Shown here in pieces: positions 24,776 through 35,958 of a stretch of 64,000 nucleotides of DNA. This DNA comes from Reticulitermes speratus (taxonomy: Eukaryota; Arthropoda; Insecta; Blattodea; Rhinotermitidae), in the NCBI GenBank assembly GCA_021186555.1, contig JAJKFL010000014.1, positions 41,963,200 to 42,027,199 of the forward strand, written 5' to 3'. The position numbers were made by a program, and so were the translations under genes. Each line of letters opens with the position of its first letter. The first letter of the stretch is position 1. Below the pieces are notes generated by a model that was not told where the DNA came from, searched no databases, and saw only the letters and a list, made by a program, of their open reading frames with translations.

Positions 24776-27700
24776 GGTGGTGTCTGTATTTGTGTGTGTG
24801 TGTGGTGTCTGGATTTGTGTGTGTGTGGTATCTGTATTTGTGTGTGTGTGGTGACTGTATTTGTGTGTGTGTGGTGTCTGTATTTGTGTGTGTGTGGTGA
24901 CTGTATTTGTGTGTGTGTGTGGTGTCTGTATTTGTGTGTGTGTGGTATCTGTATTTGTGTGTGTGTGGTATCTGTATTTGTGTGTGTGTGTGGTGTCTGT
25001 AATTGTGTGTGTGTGTGGTGTCTGTATTTGTGTGTGTGTGGTGTCTGTATTTGTGTGTGTGTGTGGTGTCTGTATTTGTGTGTGTGTGGTGTCTGTATTT
25101 GTGTGTGTGTGTGTGGTATCTGTATTTGTGTGTGCGTGGTGTCTGTATTTGTGTGTGTGTTTTGTGTGGTGTCTGTATTTGTGTGTGTGTGGTGTCTGTA
25201 TTTGTGTGTGTGTGTGGTGTCTGGATTTGTGTGTGTGTGGTATCTGTATTTGTGTGTTGCGTGGTGTCTGTATTTGTGTGTGTGTGGTGTCTGTATTTGT
25301 GTTTGTGTGGTGTCTGTATTTGTGTTGTGTGTGGTGTCTGTATTTGTGTTTTGTGTGGTGTCTGTATTTGTGTGTGTGTGTGTGTGGTGTCTGTATTTGT
25401 GTTTGTGTGGTATCTGTATTTGTGTGTGTGTGTGTGTGTGTGTGGTTCTGTATTTGTGTGTGTGTGTGTGTGTGGTGTCTGTATTTGTGTGTGTGTGGTA
25501 TCTGTATTTGTGTGTGTGTGTGTGTGGTGTCTGTATTTGTGTGTGTGTGTGGTATCTGTATTTTGTGTGTGTGTGTGTATGGTGTTGTCTGTATTTGTGT
25601 GTGTGTGGTGTCTGTATTTGTGTTGTGTGGTTCTGTATTTGTGTGTGTGTGTGTGTGGTGTCTGTATTTGTGTGTGTGTGTGTTGTGGTGTCTGTATTTG
25701 TGTGTGTGTGTGTGGTGTGTGTGTTTGTGTGTGTGTGTTGTTGTTGTGTTGTGTGTTGTGTTGTGTGTTTTGTTTGGTGTGGTTGTTTTGGTTTGTGGTG
25801 GTGTGTTTGTGTTGTTTTGTGGTTTTTGTTGTTGTGTGTTGTTTGTTTGTGGTGTGTGGTGTTGTGGGGTGTGTTGGTGTTTTTTGGGTTTGTTGTGTGG
25901 GTGCTGTGTTGGTGTTGTTGTGTTGTGTTTTGGTGTTGTGTGGTGTGGTTGTTGTTGTGTTGTGTGGTGTGTGGGTTTTGTGTGTTGGTGTTGTTTTGTG
26001 TGTTGTTTGTGTGGTTGTTTGTTGGTGGTTGTGTTGTTGTTGTTTGTTGGTGTGGTTGTTTGTTTGTTGTTGTTGTGTTTTGTTGTTTGGTGTTGGTGTT
26101 TTTGTTTGTGTTGTGTTGTTGTGTTGTTTGTGTGTTTGTTTGGTGATTGTGTGTGTTTGTTGTGGTTGTTGTTGTTGTTGTTTGTTTTGTTTGGTGTGTG
26201 TTGTTGTGTTGGTGTGTGGTTGTTGTGGTTGTGTGTGTTGTTTTTGTGTTTTGTTTGTGTTTGTGTGGTCTGTAGTGTGTTGTTGTTTGTTGTGTGTTTG
26301 TGTGGTGTTTGTGTGGTGGGTTGTTGTTGTGGTTGTTGGTGTTTGTTGGTTGTGTTTGTTGGTTGTGTGGTGTTTTGTCGTATTTGTGTTGGTTGTTTTG
26401 TGTTGTTTGTTTGTTGTGGTGTGGTGAGTGTTGTTTTGTGTTTGTGTTGGTGGGTTTGTTTGCTGTTGGTTGTTGTTGGTGTTGGTTTGTTGTTGTGGTT
26501 GGTTGTTTTGGTGGTGTTGTGGTGGTGTTGTTTGGTGTTGTTGTTTGGGTGTATGTTTGGGGTTTGTTTGTTTGGTGTGTGTTTTTGGTTGTGTTTTGTT
26601 TTTGTTTTTGTTGTTTTGTTGTGTGTGGTGTTTGTTGTTGGTTGGTTGTTTTTTTTGGGTGTTTTTGGTTTTTGGTTTTGGGTTGTTGGTGTGTATGTAT
26701 GTGTGGTTGTGTGTGGTTTGTGTTGTGTTTTGTGTTTGTGTGTTGTTTTGTATGTGTTGGTTGTGTTTTTGTTGGTTGTTTGATTTGGTGTTTGTTGTTG
26801 TTTGTTTGGTGTTGTGGGGTGGTTTGATGGTTTTGTGGTTTGGTGTGGGCGTGTGGTTTTGTTGGTTGTGGTGTTGTGTGTTGTGTTGTTGTATTTTGTG
26901 TTGTGGTGTTTGTTTGTTTTGTTTGTTTGGTGTTTGTTTGTTTGTGTGTTGTGTGTGTTTGTGTGTTGTTGTGTGGTGTTGGTTGTGTGTGGTGGTTTTG
27001 TGTGTGGTTTTTGTTTGTTGTGTTGGTTTGTGTGGTTGGTTGTTTTGTGGTTGTTGTGTTTTGTGTGGTTGTGTTTGTGTGTTTGGTGTGTGTGGTTGTT
27101 GTTCTGTTTGTTTTTGTTGTGTTGTTTTGTTGGTTGTTGTTGTGGTGTGTTGGTTGATGTTGGTGTTAGTGTTGTTTTTTTGTGTGTGTATTTATTGTGT
27201 GTGTTGTTGTTGTTTTGTGGTTGTGTTGGGTTGTGTGTTGTTGTGTTGTGTTTGGTCTGGTTTGGTTTGTTTGGTTGTTTGTTGTTGTGGTGTGTTGTGT
27301 TGTTTGGTGTGTTTGTGTGTGGGTGTGTGTTTTTTGTTGTGGGTTTTTGTGTGGTTGTTGTTGTTTTGGGTGTTGGTTTTGGTGTTTTGGGGTTGTGTTG
27401 TGTTGGTTTGTGTTGTGTGTTGGTTGTGTTGTGGTGGTTTGTTTGTGTTTGTGTTGTTGTTGTGTTTATTGTGTGTGGTGTTGTGTTGGTTGTTGTGGTG
27501 TGGTTGTGTGTGGTGTTGGTTGTTTTGTGTGTGTTTGTGTTGTGTGTTGTGTGTGGTGTTGTGTGTTGTTGGTTTTGTTGGTTGTTGTTTGTGTTGGTTG
27601 TGTTTTGTGGTTGGTGTTGGTTGTTGGTTTGTGGTTGTGGTGTGTGGTGTTTTGTTTGTGTTGGTTTTGTTGTTGTTGGTTTGTGTGTGTTGTTTTGTGT

Positions 27701-28497
27701 TGTTTGTTGTTGTTGTGTTGTTGGTTTTTGGTGTTGTTGTTGGTGTGTTGTGTTTTGTGTTGTTGTTTGGTGTGGTGTTGTGGTTGTTTTGTTGTTTGTT
27801 TGTGGTGTGTTGTTTTTTTGTTGTTGTGGGTTTGTGTTGTGGTGTTCTGTGGGTTTTGTGTGTTTGTGTTTGTTGTGTTTTTGGTTGTGTTGTGTTGTTT
27901 GGTTGTCGGTTGTGTTTGTGTTGTGGTGGTGATTGTGTGTGTTGTGTTTTGGTGTTTGTTTGTGTGTATTGTGTGGTTTGTGGTGTGGGTGTTGTTTTTG
28001 TGGTGTGTGTTGTGTGTGTGTGTGTGTGTGTGTCTGTATTTGTGTGTGTGTGTGTGTATGTGTTGTGTGTGTGTGTGGTGTCTGTATTTGTGTGTGTGTG
28101 TGTGTGTGTGTGTGGTGTCTGTATTTGTGTGTGTTGTGTGTGTGTGTGGTGTCTGTATTTGTGTGTGTGTGGTGTGTGTGTGTGGTGTCTGTATTTGTGT
28201 GTGTGTGTGTGTGTGTGTGTGTGGTGTCTGTATTTGTGTGTGTGTGTGTGTGTGTGGTGTCTGTATTTGTGTGTGTGTGTGTGTGTGTGTGTGGTGTCTG
28301 TATTTGTGTGTGTGTGGTTTGTGTGTTGTGTGTGGTGTCTGTATTTGTGTGTGTGTGTGTGTGTGTGTGTGGTTGTCTGTATTTGTGTGTGTGTGTGTGT
28401 GTGTGTATTTGTGTGTGTGTCTGTATTTGTGTGTGTGTGTGTGTGTGTGTGTGGTGTCTGTATTTGTGTGTGTGTGTGTGTGTGTGTGGTGTCTGTA

Positions 28498-28530
<33 letters not shown>

Positions 28531-29092
28531 TGTCTGTATTTGTGTGTGTGTGTGTGTGTGTGTGGTGTCTGTATTTGTGTGTGTGGTGGTGTCGTATTTG
28601 TGTGTGTGGTGTCTGTATTTGTGGTGTGTGTGTGTGTGGTGTCTGTATTTGTGTGTGTGAGTGTGTGGTGTCTGTATTTGTGTGTGTGTGTGTGTGCTGT
28701 TGTGTGTGTGTGTGTGTCTGTATTTGTGTGTGTGTGTGTGTGTGGTGTCTGTATTTGTGTGTGTGTGTGTGTGGTGTCTGTATTGTGTGTGTGTGTGTGT
28801 GGTGTCTGTATTTGTGTGTGTGTGTGTGTGGTGTCTGTATTTTGTGTGTGTGTGTGTGTGTGTGTGGTGTCTGTATTTGTGTGTGTGTGTGTGTGGTGTC
28901 TGTATTTGTGTGTGTGTGTGTGTGTGTGTCTGTATTTGTGTGTGTGTGTGTGTGTGGTGTCTGTATTTGTGTGTGTGGTGTGTGTGGTGTGTGTTGTCTG
29001 TATTTGTGTGTGTGTGTTGGTGTGGTGTCTGTATTTGTGTGTGTGGTGTCTGTATTTGTGTGTGTGTGTGTTGTGTGTGTGTGTGTGGTGTC
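24776..29092. repeat. 4.3-kb TG-rich minisatellite/microsatellite block
   Basis: The outer parts (24776-about 25740 and about 28010-29092) consist of units of roughly 20-45 bp made of GGTGTCTGTATT followed by a variable (TG)n run. TG runs are short on the left and longer on the right. The central 2.3 kb (about 25740-28010) loses the TCTGTATT marker and becomes nearly pure G and T in irregular order. Long open frames on both strands (His/Thr/Gln/Asn-rich or Cys/Val-rich) are a by-product of the two-letter composition. Alternating TG tracts can adopt Z-DNA. Confidence 0.93.
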
Positions 29093-29209
29093 CCGCGCTG
29101 CTCTGCGGTTTCGCTTCCCGGTTTGTTCGAGATGTTTGGTCGTCTCGCTGTATGATACACATGAAGCAAAGACCATGGGACGCAACTCTTATCCCCTTTT
29201 GACCGCGTG

Positions 29210-29806
29210 ACGCAACTCGTACGTTGAGGGACTTCCCCGAAATTACATAGCTCGAACTCATAACGCATTCTCTACAGAAGATGTAAGTTTGGTCGTGATC
29301 AGTTTAAACTAAAGGGCACTTTACTTGTAAAACAAAGACCCTTTTCGTCTCTATGTTGTCTTCCATTCGAGGGATTTCCATGGATCTTCACATCGCTCAC
29401 TTTCAAAGCATGCGCTACAACACGTGTAAGTCTGGTTACGATCGCTCAATAATAGATGGCACTGTAGTTGGAGAACAAAGTGCCTTTTCTTATGTATGTC
29501 GGCTTCCAGTCGAGTGACTCTACTTGTAGACCGAAGTACCCTTTCGTCTTTATCTCTTCTTCCATTCGATGGATGTGACTGTTAATTCATCCTACGCACT
29601 GTAAGCGTATGCCCTACAAACATTGCAAATTTGGTTCAAATCGGTCATAAGCAAGGGCACTTTACTTGGATAAAAAAGTACTTTTTCGTCTGTACCTCGA
29701 AATTCATAGGAGGGCTGTAGAGGGACTTCACACACCGCACTACACTCGCATGCTCTGTAAACAATGCGTGTTTGATTCAAATCGGTCAAGATTGAAAGGT
29801 ACTTTA
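29210..29806 (+). repeat. 140-bp repeat family, right block (part 1)
   Basis: About four diverged units of the family seen at 21291-22694 resume directly after the TG block (GGGCACTTTACTTGTAAAAC near 29313, AGCATGCGCTACAAC near 29404, ATCGGTCA near 29640 and 29782). The TG block, SINE, foldback and TTAGG tract therefore all sit inside, or split, one older field of this repeat. Confidence 0.78.
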
Positions 29807-30083
29807 AGGTAAAATTCTCCCTAGAACAGGCCATGAAGGCCCAGAGGGGGAGTAGAGGTATAGCTCTACTCTTTCTTTAACCTCGGCGCTAGATGGGGGT
29901 GGGTGGTCAACGCCACACCCCGGCCGCTTTACCCCCGGGAAAGAGACCCGGTACCCATTGTACAGGAGGCGGGTGAGCCCCAGGGCCGGTCTGGAAGGGG
30001 CTGAATATCTCGCCCCACCGGGATTTGATCCCGGACGTCCAGCTCGTAGCGAGTCGCTATACCGACTGAGCTATCGGGCCCAC
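29807..30083 (-). mobile_element. tRNA-derived SINE, family A, minus orientation
   Basis: On the minus strand the head reads GATAGCTCAGTCGGTATAGC (A box TAGCTCAGTCGG) and then GGGATCAAATCCCGG (B-box region). Next come the body (GGCTCACCCGCCTCCTGTAC, ACCCCCATCTAGCGCC) and the 3' end, GGCCTTCATGGCCTG. The element is bounded by a near-identical target-site duplication, GAAAGGTACTTTA at 29794-29806 and GAAGGGTACTTTA at 30084-30096, inside a unit of the 140-bp repeat. Confidence 0.88.
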
Positions 30084-30545
30084 GAAGGGTACTTTACTTA
30101 AATAAAAAAGTAATATTTCGTCTGTATCTCGTTTTTACTGGAGAGATGTAACTGGAACTTCACGCCTTGTACTGTATGCGCATGCGATGCACACAGGGCA
30201 AGTTTGGATGAAATCGGGCAAAAATGACGGGTTTTTACTTGGACACTAAGGTACTTTATCGTCTGTATCTCACCTTCCATTGGACCAATGTAACTGTAGA
30301 CTTCATACCTGCAGTACACGGCCCAATGTTTTCTCTATTAATTTTATTCGTTCGCGTTGAAATCGGTTAATGGTTAATAAAGGGCACTTTACTTGGGGAC
30401 CAAAGTAGCTGTTTTCGTCTGAATTTCGTTCTTCCACATGGAGGGATGTAACTGAAAGACCATCATAACCTACCGCACTGTACGCTGATGTGCTTCAATA
30501 GTCATATTTTGGTTAAAAACTGTTATTAAGGAAAAGGGCACTTTA
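30084..30545 (+). repeat. 140-bp repeat family, right block (part 2)
   Basis: Three more diverged units (TTCGTCTGTATCTCG near 30117, GCGCATGCGATGC near 30178, TTATCGTCTGTATCTCACC near 30255, GGGCACTTTACTTGGGGACC near 30382). The family ends around 30545 in AT-rich sequence. Confidence 0.75.
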
Positions 30546-30799
30546 ATTTCGAAAATTTCAATTGAGGTTATATATAAAAATGTTATTAACATTTCATTTC
30601 GAAATCCATTGATATATTATCTTCTTAGAAACTCTGTTCGTATTGTTTGGCAACATAACGACTACTTATCTGAATATCCCTCGACTTCCTGGAGGGTGTA
30701 TAATCCACTTCATTCCGTATTTTTGACTTACGACCTATTCGACTTTGGACCAGGCGTTCAGAAGTTACCCTATTCATAAATCAGGAAATACTTATATGG

Positions 30800-31198
30800 G
30801 TTGTCTAAGAGTAAAATACGTTAAATGAAGGATATTCGTGTGTTATAGAATGTGACGTCATGTAATCTAATGCTGACGCATCGGATGAAAGCACTGCCTC
30901 CATCTTCAGCGTGGAAAAACTCTTTGTTTCCCTCAGAAACGTAACCTTTCCTCCTGCCGCTTTATCTGACCCTAAATTTTTCCGTTCCACTTTATCTTAC
31001 ACTCTAAAGTTGGGGGTAGTGTTTCGTCCCCAGAAATCCGTAAATGTTTATCATAAAACATGGAATCAGAGCCCGGAAACCGTAATTTCCAGCCACAGAT
31101 GTGATGAAAGTCATTTTAGTTCAGTACAAGCAAAAGTGCCTGCTCTTCGCTTTGGATATTTGCCTGCCCTTGCGAACGTCATTAAACATAGCAGCTAA
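30800..31198 (-). pseudogene. Dispersed-repeat relic with KMEAV-SS frame
   Basis: The minus strand encodes SFSTLKMEAVLSSDAS around 30870-30915. The related KMEAV-SSETS frame is one I recall as common in predicted proteins from termites, cockroaches and aphids that derive from an abundant repeat. The plus strand has a 95-codon open frame over the same region with no recognisable domain. I treat the whole as a non-functional repeat fragment. The flank 30546-30800 shows nothing recognisable. An (AT)n run lies at 31401-31421. Confidence 0.4.
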
Positions 31199-31620
31199 GA
31201 CTGTAAAGGAAGAAGAACACTCAGTTTATGAAATTATTTCATCCACGTTGTAAGAAACTTTGAATGACGATTCAATCACAAACATTTCTACCATAAAACA
31301 GTACATATGCGACGTTCATGATTAATTTGGACGGATAAAACAGTCAGGTACACGGAAATACATTTTCAATTCGTTCGAATAATGTTTAAAAATACAATTA
31401 TATATATATATATATATATAATAACATCGAAACTTATGAAAGTTATAAAAATTTATTTTGAATAAAATACATACACTTTTGGAAGCACAGAATGCACTAC
31501 GTGATTGAAGGAAGGTCTAAGTCCATAAATTACCCGAGCATAAACCCAGTTAATAAACGAAACAGCTTGAATAGACTGAAGTAATATTCGTAAAAGCAAG
31601 AGAGTAGGAAAAGCCGACAT

Positions 31621-31853
31621 AATAATAATAATAATAATTCTTGGCTCAACAGCCCTGTATGGGCTGGGCCTCCTCTTGCCTCCTCTTGTCGAGGTTACTA
31701 AGTCATGCGCATTCATGGCAGCTGGTGACCGGCCAGCTAGCCGCGCTTAGTGTTCTATCAATCCTGATGTGCACGCCAGAGCCATCTGGCAGGCAGTCAG
31801 GAGACTTGGATGAGAAATGGAGGCAATTTGGCTTACGCAACATTTTTATTCAA
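31621..31853 (-). mobile_element. Retroposon, family D, with exact 14-bp target-site duplication
   Basis: The insertion is bounded by GGAAAAGCCGACAT at 31607-31620 and 31854-31867. In minus orientation it ends in GGGCTGTTGAGCCAAG followed by an (ATT)n tail, which appears as AATAATAATAAT at 31621-31638 on the plus strand. The same 3' end (CCCATATAGGGCTGTCGAGC on plus) is found in the nested insertion at 36061-36197. It has a short tail, no coding capacity and target-primed features typical of a SINE. The 5' half has no tRNA box that I can identify. Confidence 0.8.
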
Positions 31854-31879
31854 GGAAAAGCCGACATGCTAGGCTTAAA

Positions 31880-32158
31880 GCAGGGTAAAGCAATCCCATT
31901 ACAGGCCTGGCTAGGTCCTTAGGGTTCCAGGAGGTTGAGGCTCCCAGATTTCCAGACAATCAGCACATCAGCACCGGCCGCCTTTAACCTGCAGGAACTA
32001 TTCCTGGTACTCATTTCTGTTAGAGGCTGAGTCGATCCTAGGGCCATAGTACGACCGAAAGGATTGTGTCAGTGAAAAATTGCAGTGACACCATCGGGAA
32101 TCGAAGCAGCAACCTTCCGGCTTGTAGCTTGTAGCAACCAACTGCGCCACCGCGTGCA
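31880..32158 (-). mobile_element. tRNA-derived SINE, family B, minus orientation
   Basis: The minus strand starts with GCACGCGGTGGCGCAGTTGG (A box) and GCTTCGATTCCCGATGGTGT (B-box region, mutated). It runs through TCGACTCAGCCTCTAACAGA and ends with CAGGCCTGTAATGGGATTGC. It matches the plus-strand copy at 40872-41180 along its length. It lies immediately beside the family D element, separated by only about a dozen bases. Confidence 0.85.
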
Positions 32159-32199
32159 TCGATCTGTCAGGCATGTGATCAAATTCTGATTCGTCAAAA

Positions 32200-33040
32200 A
32201 GTGACGAAAGTAGAAAGGATGTTAAAGAAAAACTTTACCAAGAAAGGTTTATATCCATAAAATCGATGTTCACAAATATCGATACTTTAACGTACATGCA
32301 CATCACTGTATCTGTCGTCAGTACGCTACATGCTGGTAACAGTGCAGAGTAGCTAGCTAAGTTTTGTAATATCGTTGTGTTTTCTGTGTTAACTCGGTGG
32401 TATGAGACATAGATCAGTATGTTTATACAACAATTGGTGTTGTATTATAAATTAGGTACAACTACAAACTGTTAGCTGTCTACATCGTAAAAGATAAATA
32501 TGTGTATAATGTTGGAAAAGAGGAAGTGTCATGGCTGCAGCCGCATTGCGGTCACGTGATGTCCCATTTCCCACAGCACAACCACCAGTCTGCCAACAGT
32601 CGCTGTGGGCAGCGTGGACCAGTATCGCAGCATGCTCTCCGCCATCTTGAACAAAAATATGACACATATTTTCAATCACGAAAGTATTATCCTTACTACT
32701 CGAAATACCGTTACAAAATACAGTGAAGATTACGATGTATTTGTAAATGCCTGGAAACTACGTATTACAAATCCGTCATGCAGGTTATTATACGAGGTAT
32801 ACGTAGGTCTGGTTGGATGGGCGGCGCGGCTCGGATTGTGTCCTCCTCATCCGCCAGTCCACATCTTACAGCACGGTAAAACCAATTAGTGCCGACGTTA
32901 AGATGCCAGGAAATTACACCTCCACGTAAACATACGTCTTTATTATAAAGTGCCTAGGCACAGTAACACACTGGCCCTACATTCACAGGATCGCCTGCAG
33001 AAAACACATTACGTGGCTAAAGAATACGATTGAATTATAT
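32200..33040. other. Intergenic sequence, no recognised gene
   Basis: Open frames of 60-95 codons exist on both strands around 32450-32890 (one plus-strand frame from 32605 to 32889), but none has a recognisable domain, splice pair or family. Nothing else is supported here. Confidence 0.4.
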
Positions 33041-33046
33041 TTAAAG

Positions 33047-34290
33047 GTCAGTTCGTACCGCGCAGTAAACACACTCCGTCTCAGTTATACAAACCAGTCA
33101 GTTAATGTTGTACAGTGAAATAATCGCTGTTTGTTCTGAGATCCACACAAAACACATAAATACAGTCCGTACGCGCAGTAAACACACTCCGTCTCAGTTA
33201 TACAAACCAGTCAGTAATGCTGTATAGTGAAATAATCGCTGTTTGTTTGAGATCCACACAAAACATAATACAGTCCGTACCGCGCAGTAAACACACTCCG
33301 TCTCAGTTATACAAACCAGTCAGTTAATGCTGTACAGTGAAATAATCGCTGTTTGTTCTCAGATCCACACAAAACACATAAATACAGTCCGTACCGCGCA
33401 GTAAACACACTCCATCTCAGTTATACAAACCAGTCAGTTAATGTTGTACAGTGAAATAATCGCTTGTTTGTTCTGAGATCCACACAAAACACATAAATAC
33501 AGTCCGTACCGCGCAGTAAACACACTCCGTCTCAGTTATACAAACCAGTCAGTTAATGTTGTACAGTGAAATAATCGCTGTTTGTTCTGAGATCCACACA
33601 AAACACATAAATACAGTCCGTACCGCGCAGTAAACACACTCCGTCTCAGTTATACAAACCAGTCAGTTAATGCTGTACAGTGAAATAATCGCTGTTTGTT
33701 CTGAGATCCACACAAAACACATAAATACAGTTCCGTACCGCGCGTAAAACACACTCCGTCTCAGTTATACAAACCAGTCAGTTAATGCTGTACAGTGAAA
33801 TAATCGCTGTTTGTTCTGAGATCCACACAAAACACATAAATACAGTCCGTACCGCGCAGTAAACACACTCCGTCTCAGTTATACAAACCAGTCAGTTAAT
33901 GTGTACAGTGAAATAATCGCTGTTTGTTCTGAGATCCACACAAAACACATAAATACAGTCCGTACCGCGCAGTAAACACACTCCATCTCAGTTATACAAA
34001 CCAGTCAGTTAATGTTGTACAGTGAAATAATCGCTGTTTGTTCTGAGATCCACACAAAACACATAAATACAGTCCGTACGCGCAGTAACACACTCCGTCT
34101 CAGTTATACAACAGTCAGTTAATGTGTACAGTGAATAATCGTGTTTGTTCTGAGATCACACAAAACACATAAATACAGTCCGTACCGCACAGTAAACACA
34201 CCCAGTCTCAGTTATACAAACCAGTCAGTTAATGTTGTACAGTGAAATAATCGTTGTCTGTTCGTAGATCCACACAAAACACATAAATAT
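33047..34290 (+). repeat. 114-bp tandem repeat, about 11 copies
   Basis: Highly homogeneous tandem units of about 114 bp: CAGTCCGTACCGCGCAGTAA, ACACACTCCGTCTCAGTTAT, ACAAACCAGTCAGTTAATGT, TGTACAGTGAAATAATCGCT, GTTTGTTCTGAGATCCACAC, AAAACACATAAATA. Copies differ at a few fixed positions (AATGTTG/AATGCTG, CCGTCTC/CCATCTC) and by single-base indels. First and last units are the most diverged, as expected for homogenisation by unequal exchange. No unit has coding potential. Confidence 0.95.
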
Positions 34291-34464
34291 GATCTATGGG
34301 CAAAACAGAATTTTTGAACGTTAAATACGGTACATAAAGACTTTCAAGGATTAAAACAAAACAGCCTTCATCAGCAGATATTTGTGACAGAAGTTTGAGG
34401 ATCTCAAGGCGTCAAAGCCCAGAAAAACTGGAAATTGCCGTGGGAACATAGAAACAAATAGAGG

Positions 34465-34843
34465 TACAGATACTGACAGAGAAGTTTGCAGTTGACCTTG
34501 AAAGTGGTTTGTGCTGGGGAAAGCCGACCGTCCGTTCCTTGTGACCAGTAACAGATGTATTACAATTAAAAATACATTGGGCTGAAGTGCAGTCGTGTTT
34601 TGTGCGTGTGAAATAATATATTTATTTTTTGTAGTGTTCTGTGTGGTTAGAGCTGTGCGTAAATGTGACTTTAAGCACATTATATACGAAACATGCAACA
34701 AACGGCGACCTGTGGAAAGAAGGTCAATCAGTGAGAGAGACACATGTTTTGACAGGATATGTATGTGTTTAAACCTGATGGCTGTCGCGAGTGTTAAGGG
34801 ACTCTACCCACGCTGCAAAGATCAACTGTATCCTCTTGAGTAA
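34465..34843 (+). repeat. Dispersed 370-bp repeat, copy 1
   Basis: Matches 38830-39201 along its length in the same orientation. Shared phrases include GTTTGCAGTTGACCTTG, GTGCAGTCGTGTTTTGTGCG, GTTAGAGCTGTGC, GTGGAAAGAAGGTCA and TGTTAAGGGACTCTACCCAC. An open frame runs through its second half in both copies but diverges, with no known domain. It is probably an unclassified mobile element end. A third, weaker copy is at 50845-50985. Confidence 0.75.
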
Positions 34844-34968
34844 ACAACATTATTTACTTCATACAGTCAACGTATTATTGCAATTACCTACTATCATTAA
34901 CGATGTTCTATTCATAACCATCTGCCTTATGGCTAAGGCCGGAATAATCCTAGCAATATACCAGGTAT

Positions 34969-35217
34969 ATAGTCTTATTCCGACAAATGTACACTTTATT
35001 ATATTCTATTTAATACATATTTATGTTAATAAATAGTCAACATGTTTCGAACTGTATCAGTTCATCTTCAGGACTCACTTTCATTAAATTATTTATTAAC
35101 ATAAATATGTATTAAATAGATGAACTGATACAGTTCGAAACATGTTGAATATTTATTAACATAAATATGTATTAAATAGAAGATAATAAATTGTACATTT
35201 GTCGGAATAAGACTTTA
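34969..35217. mobile_element. Foldback element with long inverted arms
   Basis: The left arm at about 34969-35065 (TAGTCTTATTCCGACAAATG ... CTGTATCAGTTCATC) is the inverted copy of the right arm at about 35121-35217 (GATGAACTGATACAGTTCGA ... CGGAATAAGACTTTA). Both arms carry GAACTGATACAGTTC, a perfect 6-bp hairpin directly followed by GAAACATGTTG. The spacer of about 55 bp contains TCATTAAATTATTTATTAAC. There is no coding capacity. Confidence 0.75.
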
Positions 35218-35229
35218 TACAATAAAAAA

Positions 35230-35940
35230 CGTACGGTCTAAATAACATAAATTTTCAATACACCAGGATTGCATCCTTACAAATTTTGCCCACACGCTAT
35301 TCACTAGAGTGTTCCAAAAATTTGACACTAACGGTAATTTATCAGCTAAACCTTCCAGCCGCTTTACCCTGAAACACTGATGACACGATTAGAGTAAAGG
35401 TAGATGCATTCAGGGAATAGACCCCACTTTACCCTACTGTTTTAATACAATAACCTCTACCATATACACTTATCATGTACACATTCTACCCTATATTTCG
35501 GCATACATGACCTCTACCCTGCTGTCTTTCTATGTATGTCCCCTGTTCTAATGTTTTGTCAAATGCGGTCCGTAACCTATTTTTTGGCACGTGTGAACTC
35601 TGCCCTAATTTTTGGCACTTACAGCCTCACCATATCTCAGTACGATCCACTGACATTTGACTTACTGCCAATAGATATACAACTATAGCAGTGACCAGAT
35701 CTCTTAAGTGTTAATTGAGTCCGTTTGGAAGTTAAGGACAGTGATATGAGGAAAGTATTTGAAAATACGTTAGACGTTAGACAAAACTGTGTAATTGTGA
35801 GGTTCCCTGTTTTTTACGCTACAACTAATATTACGGTGCATATGAAATGGAATGAGATTGGCTGCAGATGTAGCAGGCATGAGAAAATGCTGTAATATGT
35901 TGAAACTTTTGACTGGAAAACTGTAGGTTAACTCATAACT
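35230..35940. other. Intergenic sequence, no recognised gene
   Basis: AT-rich with a recurring CTACCCT/TTTACCC phrase between about 35360 and 35540, but no clear tandem period, open frame or element boundary. Confidence 0.45.
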
Positions 35941-35958
35941 TCGGGGACCTAGGTAGTA

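Noticed and set aside
24722-29268. Very long open frames in the TG block (1487 codons on minus, 924 and 640 on plus)
   Set aside because: Two-letter composition removes stop codons. The peptides are monotonous (Thr-His or Cys-Val) and overlap on both strands. No gene.
29807-30083. tRNA gene from the GATAGCTCAGTCGG and GGATC-AATCC boxes
   Set aside because: The acceptor stem does not close and the sequence continues into a SINE body with target-site duplication; tRNA-derived SINE, not a tRNA. The same applies to 40872, 22696, 47482 and 42961.
30911-31198. 95-codon plus-strand frame as a host gene
   Set aside because: Overlaps a known-style dispersed repeat frame on the other strand; no domain.
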